Shown: in pieces, positions 6,672 to 9,198 of the stretch
How the letters are laid out: each line of letters begins with the position of its first letter
Numbering within the stretch: position 1 is the first letter of the stretch
Assembly (NCBI GenBank): GCA_013138555.1
Contig: WTCN01000145.1
Location: 1 to 9,198, forward strand
Length of the DNA: 9,198 nt
From: Methyloprofundus sp.
Lineage (GTDB): Bacteria > Pseudomonadota > Gammaproteobacteria > Methylococcales > Methylomonadaceae
Direction: 5' to 3'
Notes under the pieces: model-generated
Told to the model about the DNA's origin: nothing
What the model saw: only the letters and a program-made list of their open reading frames with translations
Databases searched by the model: none
Translations under genes and position numbers: made by a program

Positions 6672-7186
6672 TGCAACGCCTAAAAGATAAAATTCGCGAT
6701 ATTCCTGATTTCCCCAAGCCGGGAATCATCTTCAAAGACATAACTCCATTAGTTAAGGACCCCGCTGCATTACGCTTAGCGACTCACCAGCTCATACATC
6801 CCTTTCTAGGTCGAGACATTACCGCAGTTGCGGGTATGGAAGCCAGAGGTTTTATCTTTGGCTCACTGGTCGCCTGGGAGCTTAACTTACCTTTTATCCC
6901 GTTAAGAAAGCCAGGTAAATTACCTTACGATGCCCAAAGTGTTTCGTATGACCTGGAATATGGCTCTGCTAGTCTGGAAGTACATACTGATGCTCTAGAC
7001 AAAAATGACCGTGTTCTCCTCATTGATGATTTGCTGGCCACTGGCGGAACGGCAAAAGCCAGCTGTGACCTGATAGAACAACTGGGGGCCACCGTGGAAG
7101 CCCTTGCTTTTGTTATTGAATTAGATTTTCTGCATGGCAGAGACAAATTGAATAATTATCAGGTACATTCTTTACTACATTACTAA
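6671..7186 (+). CDS. apt: Adenine phosphoribosyltransferase
   Basis: Purine salvage enzyme of the cytoplasm: adenine plus PRPP gives AMP and pyrophosphate. It has 171 residues, the normal length. Seen: the opening IRDIPDFPKPGIIFKDITPL, AGMEARGFIFG (residues 54-64), PLRKPGKLPYD, and the PRPP-binding loop VLLIDDLLATGGTA (115-128). The ATG shares its A with the squalene monooxygenase TGA (TGATG at 6669-6673), so translation is probably coupled to the sterol gene and no separate ribosome site is evident. Nothing in the protein suggests a role in sterol metabolism. It is most likely a housekeeping gene placed behind the cassette. Confidence 0.97.
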   Translation: MQRLKDKIRDIPDFPKPGIIFKDITPLVKDPAALRLATHQLIHPFLGRDITAVAGMEARGFIFGSLVAWELNLPFIPLRKPGKLPYDAQSVSYDLEYGSASLEVHTDALDKNDRVLLIDDLLATGGTAKASCDLIEQLGATVEALAFVIELDFLHGRDKLNNYQVHSLLHY

Positions 7187-7201
7187 TAATGCCTGGTAAA
7201 A

Positions 7202-8017
7202 ATGCCTGAATTACCCGAAGTTGAAACGACCTTACGTGGTATCAGTCCACATATCAAAAACCAGATTGTTAGCAAAGTTATCATTCGTCAGCCCAAATTA
7301 CGCTGGCCCATCCCAGCGGAACTTCCGCAACTCATAGAACAGCAAACACTTAAAAGCCTGAGCCGTAGAGCAAAGTATTTATTATTGCACTTTAATACAG
7401 GCACACTCCTGATTCACTTAGGCATGTCAGGGAGTTTGCGTATCCTCTCAACAGACACCCCTTATGCTAAGCATGATCATTTTGAGTTAGTCTTTAAACA
7501 CCAGAAAATTATGCGTCTGACTGACCCTCGCCGATTTGGCGCTGTCCTATGGCTAGGTATAGAGCCCTATAAACATACTCTGTTAAGCAACTTAGGCCCA
7601 GAACCGCTAAGCAATGATTTAACAGGGCAATATCTCTACGAAAAATCCAGACATAAAAAAGTCAGTATCAAACAATTTATAATGAACCAGGCCATTGTTA
7701 CCGGTGTAGGTAATATCTATTGTACTGAAGCGCTTTTTTATGCGGGAATAAGCCCGGTACGTGCAGCGGGTAATATTTCCTTAAAACGTTATCAGACGCT
7801 GGTTATGCAGATAAAGAAAACACTCAGCCTGGCGATTGAACAAGGTGGCACGACACTACGTGATTTTGTAGGTAGCGATGGCACCCCGGGGTATTTCAAA
7901 CAACAACTAAGCGCCTATGGTCGCTCAGGCTTACCCTGCACGCACTGCCAGCAAGCTCTGACGGAAATAAAACAGGCGCAAAGAACAACGGTCTACTGCA
8001 CTCATTGCCAGACCTGA
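7202..8017 (+). CDS. mutM: Formamidopyrimidine-DNA glycosylase (Fpg)
   Basis: Base-excision repair enzyme that removes 8-oxoguanine and formamidopyrimidines and nicks the abasic site. It has 271 residues, standard length. Seen: the N-terminal MPELPEVETT with catalytic Pro2 and Glu3, the conserved lysine Lys58 in SRRAKYL, the LIHLGMSGSL block, DPRRFG, the helix-two-turn-helix region around NQAIVTGVGNIYCTEALF, and a C-terminal zinc finger with Cys246, Cys249, Cys266 and Cys269 and the DNA-contacting Arg261. The N-terminal proline must directly follow Met, which fixes the start at 7202. It starts 15 bases after apt and is probably in the same transcript. The ribosome site is weak (GGT, 7195-7197). 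Confidence 0.98.
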   Translation: MPELPEVETTLRGISPHIKNQIVSKVIIRQPKLRWPIPAELPQLIEQQTLKSLSRRAKYLLLHFNTGTLLIHLGMSGSLRILSTDTPYAKHDHFELVFKHQKIMRLTDPRRFGAVLWLGIEPYKHTLLSNLGPEPLSNDLTGQYLYEKSRHKKVSIKQFIMNQAIVTGVGNIYCTEALFYAGISPVRAAGNISLKRYQTLVMQIKKTLSLAIEQGGTTLRDFVGSDGTPGYFKQQLSAYGRSGLPCTHCQQALTEIKQAQRTTVYCTHCQT

Positions 8018-8056
8018 ACCAATATTCGAAAATAGAAATAATTTCTAAACCTCACA

Positions 8057-8359
8057 ATGTTAAATATGACCCAAGAAGACTTAACAAAAGATAAAGTAAA
8101 TCAGGAAACCTCACAAATTGCATGGTCAGAACTACAGCGTTTTTTTGCTCAAGGTTTAGCTGTCTATATCTCCCCCAGCCTGGACCTGGTTAAAGTTGCC
8201 GATGCTTTTGCAAAAGATAATAAGTCTCTGGTAGAAGAGTGGATGCAACAGCAGCAAGTCCATCTAGTCTCCGACCAGCAAGCGTCAAAGTGGATACAAG
8301 ATGATGCGCAGGTATGGGCTGTGGTTATTAAACCCTGGGTACTTATTCAGGATATTTAA
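8057..8359 (+). CDS. DUF2288 family protein
   Basis: A 100-residue soluble protein of unknown function, recognised as DUF2288 from the pattern WSELQRFFAQGLAVYISPSLDLV, a central ADAFAKDN..LVEEWM helix and the C-terminal WIQDDAQVWAVVIKPWVLIQ. No signal peptide or membrane segment is visible. The protein may begin at the second Met (8066, giving MTQEDL), which looks more like family members; neither start has a good Shine-Dalgarno. It follows mutM by 39 bases, with pilU 99 bases downstream. The context does not reveal a role. Confidence 0.85.
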   Translation: MLNMTQEDLTKDKVNQETSQIAWSELQRFFAQGLAVYISPSLDLVKVADAFAKDNKSLVEEWMQQQQVHLVSDQQASKWIQDDAQVWAVVIKPWVLIQDI

Positions 8360-8447
8360 AATTTTCACCACGATCGCCTTGAAAAATCAAACAGCTTATA
8401 CCAAACTTAACGAGTACAAAACAATAATCCCCTTTACCCCCTAGACC

Positions 8448-8453
8448 AAGAGA
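8448..8453 (+). promoter_or_regulatory. Ribosome binding site of pilU
   Basis: AAGAGA lies 5 bases before the ATG at 8459 and favours that start over the in-frame ATG at 8477. It resembles the site before squalene monooxygenase. In the rest of the gap (8360-8447) I see no convincing promoter or terminator. Confidence 0.45.
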
Positions 8454-8458
8454 TTCCC

Positions 8459-9198
8459 ATGGAAAGAAATGAAGCAATGTCCTTTATCCTCAAGTTACTG
8501 AAAATTATGCTGGATAAGGATGGCTCTGACTTATTTATTACTGCCGGCTTTCCACCTGCCATGAAAATAAAAGGCACTATGACCCCAGTGTCAAAACAGG
8601 CTTTATCGGCAAATGATGCAAAAGCACTCACTCAATGCATCATGAATGATAAGCAGTTAAAAGAATTTGAAGAAACCAAAGAATGTAATTTTGCTATCTC
8701 ACCGGCTAGTCTCTGCCGGTTTCGGGTCAATGCCTATGTTCAACAAGGTATGCAAGGCCTGGTATTACGAACCATTGCCTCTGTTATTCCTAGCTTTGAA
8801 CAACTTGGACTCCCGGCAATACTAAAAGACCTGATTATGTCCAAAACCGGTTTAATTATCATGGTCGGCGGAACAGGATCGGGTAAATCCACCTCTATGG
8901 CCTCTATGCTGGACCATCGTAATGAAAACAGTTATGGTCATATTATTACCATTGAAGATCCCATCGAATATGTCCATAAACATAAAAACTGCGTCATTAT
9001 GCAGCGTGAAGTGGGTGTTGACACTGACGACTGGGAAATTGCATTGCATAATACCCTGCGCCAGGCACCTGATGTCATTGTCTTAGGGGAGATTCGTGAT
9101 AAGGAAATCATGAACTTTGGGGTAGAATTTGCGCAAACAGGTCACTTGGCACTTGCCACATTACATGCAAACAATGCCAACCAGGCTATTGACCGCAT
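8459..9198 (+). CDS. pilU: Type IV pilus retraction ATPase PilU, C-terminus off window
   Basis: Cytoplasmic hexameric ATPase of the PilT/PilU group that assists PilT in retracting type IV pili (twitching, DNA uptake). 246 complete codons are present; the family is about 380 residues, so the C-terminal third is missing. Seen: the N-terminal DKDGSDLFITAGFPPAMKI block, ECNFAIS..CRFRVNAY, Walker A GGTGSGKS (residues 137-144), the Asp-box segment HIITIEDPIEYVH, Walker B type DVIVLGEIRD, and the His-box GHLALATLHANNANQA. ECNFAIS and the QREVG.DTD..E.AL.NTLRQAPDV pattern fit PilU better than PilT. PilT, the usual neighbour, is not in the window. An internal ATG at 8477 (MSFILKLL) would align better with some PilU N-termini. 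Confidence 0.93.
   Translation, partial: MERNEAMSFILKLLKIMLDKDGSDLFITAGFPPAMKIKGTMTPVSKQALSANDAKALTQCIMNDKQLKEFEETKECNFAISPASLCRFRVNAYVQQGMQGLVLRTIASVIPSFEQLGLPAILKDLIMSKTGLIIMVGGTGSGKSTSMASMLDHRNENSYGHIITIEDPIEYVHKHKNCVIMQREVGVDTDDWEIALHNTLRQAPDVIVLGEIRDKEIMNFGVEFAQTGHLALATLHANNANQAIDR

Noticed and set aside
7189..7209. Six-codon mini-ORF (ATG at 7189) overlapping the mutM start, with a repeated AATGCCTG
   Set aside because: It could act in translation control, but it is so short and without its own ribosome site that chance is the simpler explanation.
8379..8402. Promoter TTGAAA...TATACC upstream of pilU
   Set aside because: The spacer is only 12 bases, too short for a sigma70 promoter.
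1..9198. CRISPR array, tRNA or rRNA genes, integrase or transposase
   Set aside because: No regularly spaced repeats, cloverleaf-like sequence, rRNA segments or recombinase motifs were seen.

Overview
The window carries a bacterial sterol-synthesis locus. A lanosterol-type oxidosqualene cyclase gene (3005-5239, +) is followed by a squalene monooxygenase gene (5295-6671, +). Together they convert squalene to 2,3-oxidosqualene and then to a tetracyclic sterol. This pair is almost universal in eukaryotes and rare in bacteria. In Gammaproteobacteria it is known from aerobic methanotrophs of the order Methylococcales, such as Methylococcus capsulatus. The other genes (apt, mutM, a DUF2288 gene, pilU) fit a gammaproteobacterium. 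A Methylococcales-like host is therefore my best inference, although no methane-oxidation gene is present to confirm it.

Layout. Positions 1-1307 (-) hold the N-terminal 435 codons of an MMPL/HpnN-type RND transporter that continues past the left edge. Positions 1308-2132 are about 825 bases without a credible gene, containing two related palindromic repeat elements (1741-1822 and 1932-2011) and two small dyads. Positions 2133-2765 (-) encode a secreted TPR protein with a TatT-like look. Positions 2766-3004 are an AT-rich divergent promoter region. From 3005 rightwards six genes lie on the + strand: oxidosqualene cyclase, squalene monooxygenase, apt (its start codon overlaps the squalene monooxygenase stop codon by one base), mutM, the DUF2288 gene and the 5' part of pilU, cut by the right edge.

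How the genes may work together. The two sterol enzymes make the sterol in the cytoplasm or at the inner membrane. The two leftward genes encode an RND-type inner-membrane lipid exporter and a periplasmic TPR protein. These match two of the three protein classes described as the sterol transport proteins BstA (RND), BstB (periplasmic binding protein) and BstC (outer-membrane associated) of M. capsulatus. I infer that the divergent pair may be the export half of the locus. Downstream sterol-modifying genes (C-4/C-14 demethylation) are not in the window and may lie beyond the left edge or elsewhere. apt, mutM, the DUF2288 gene and pilU look like ordinary chromosomal genes next to which the sterol cassette sits.
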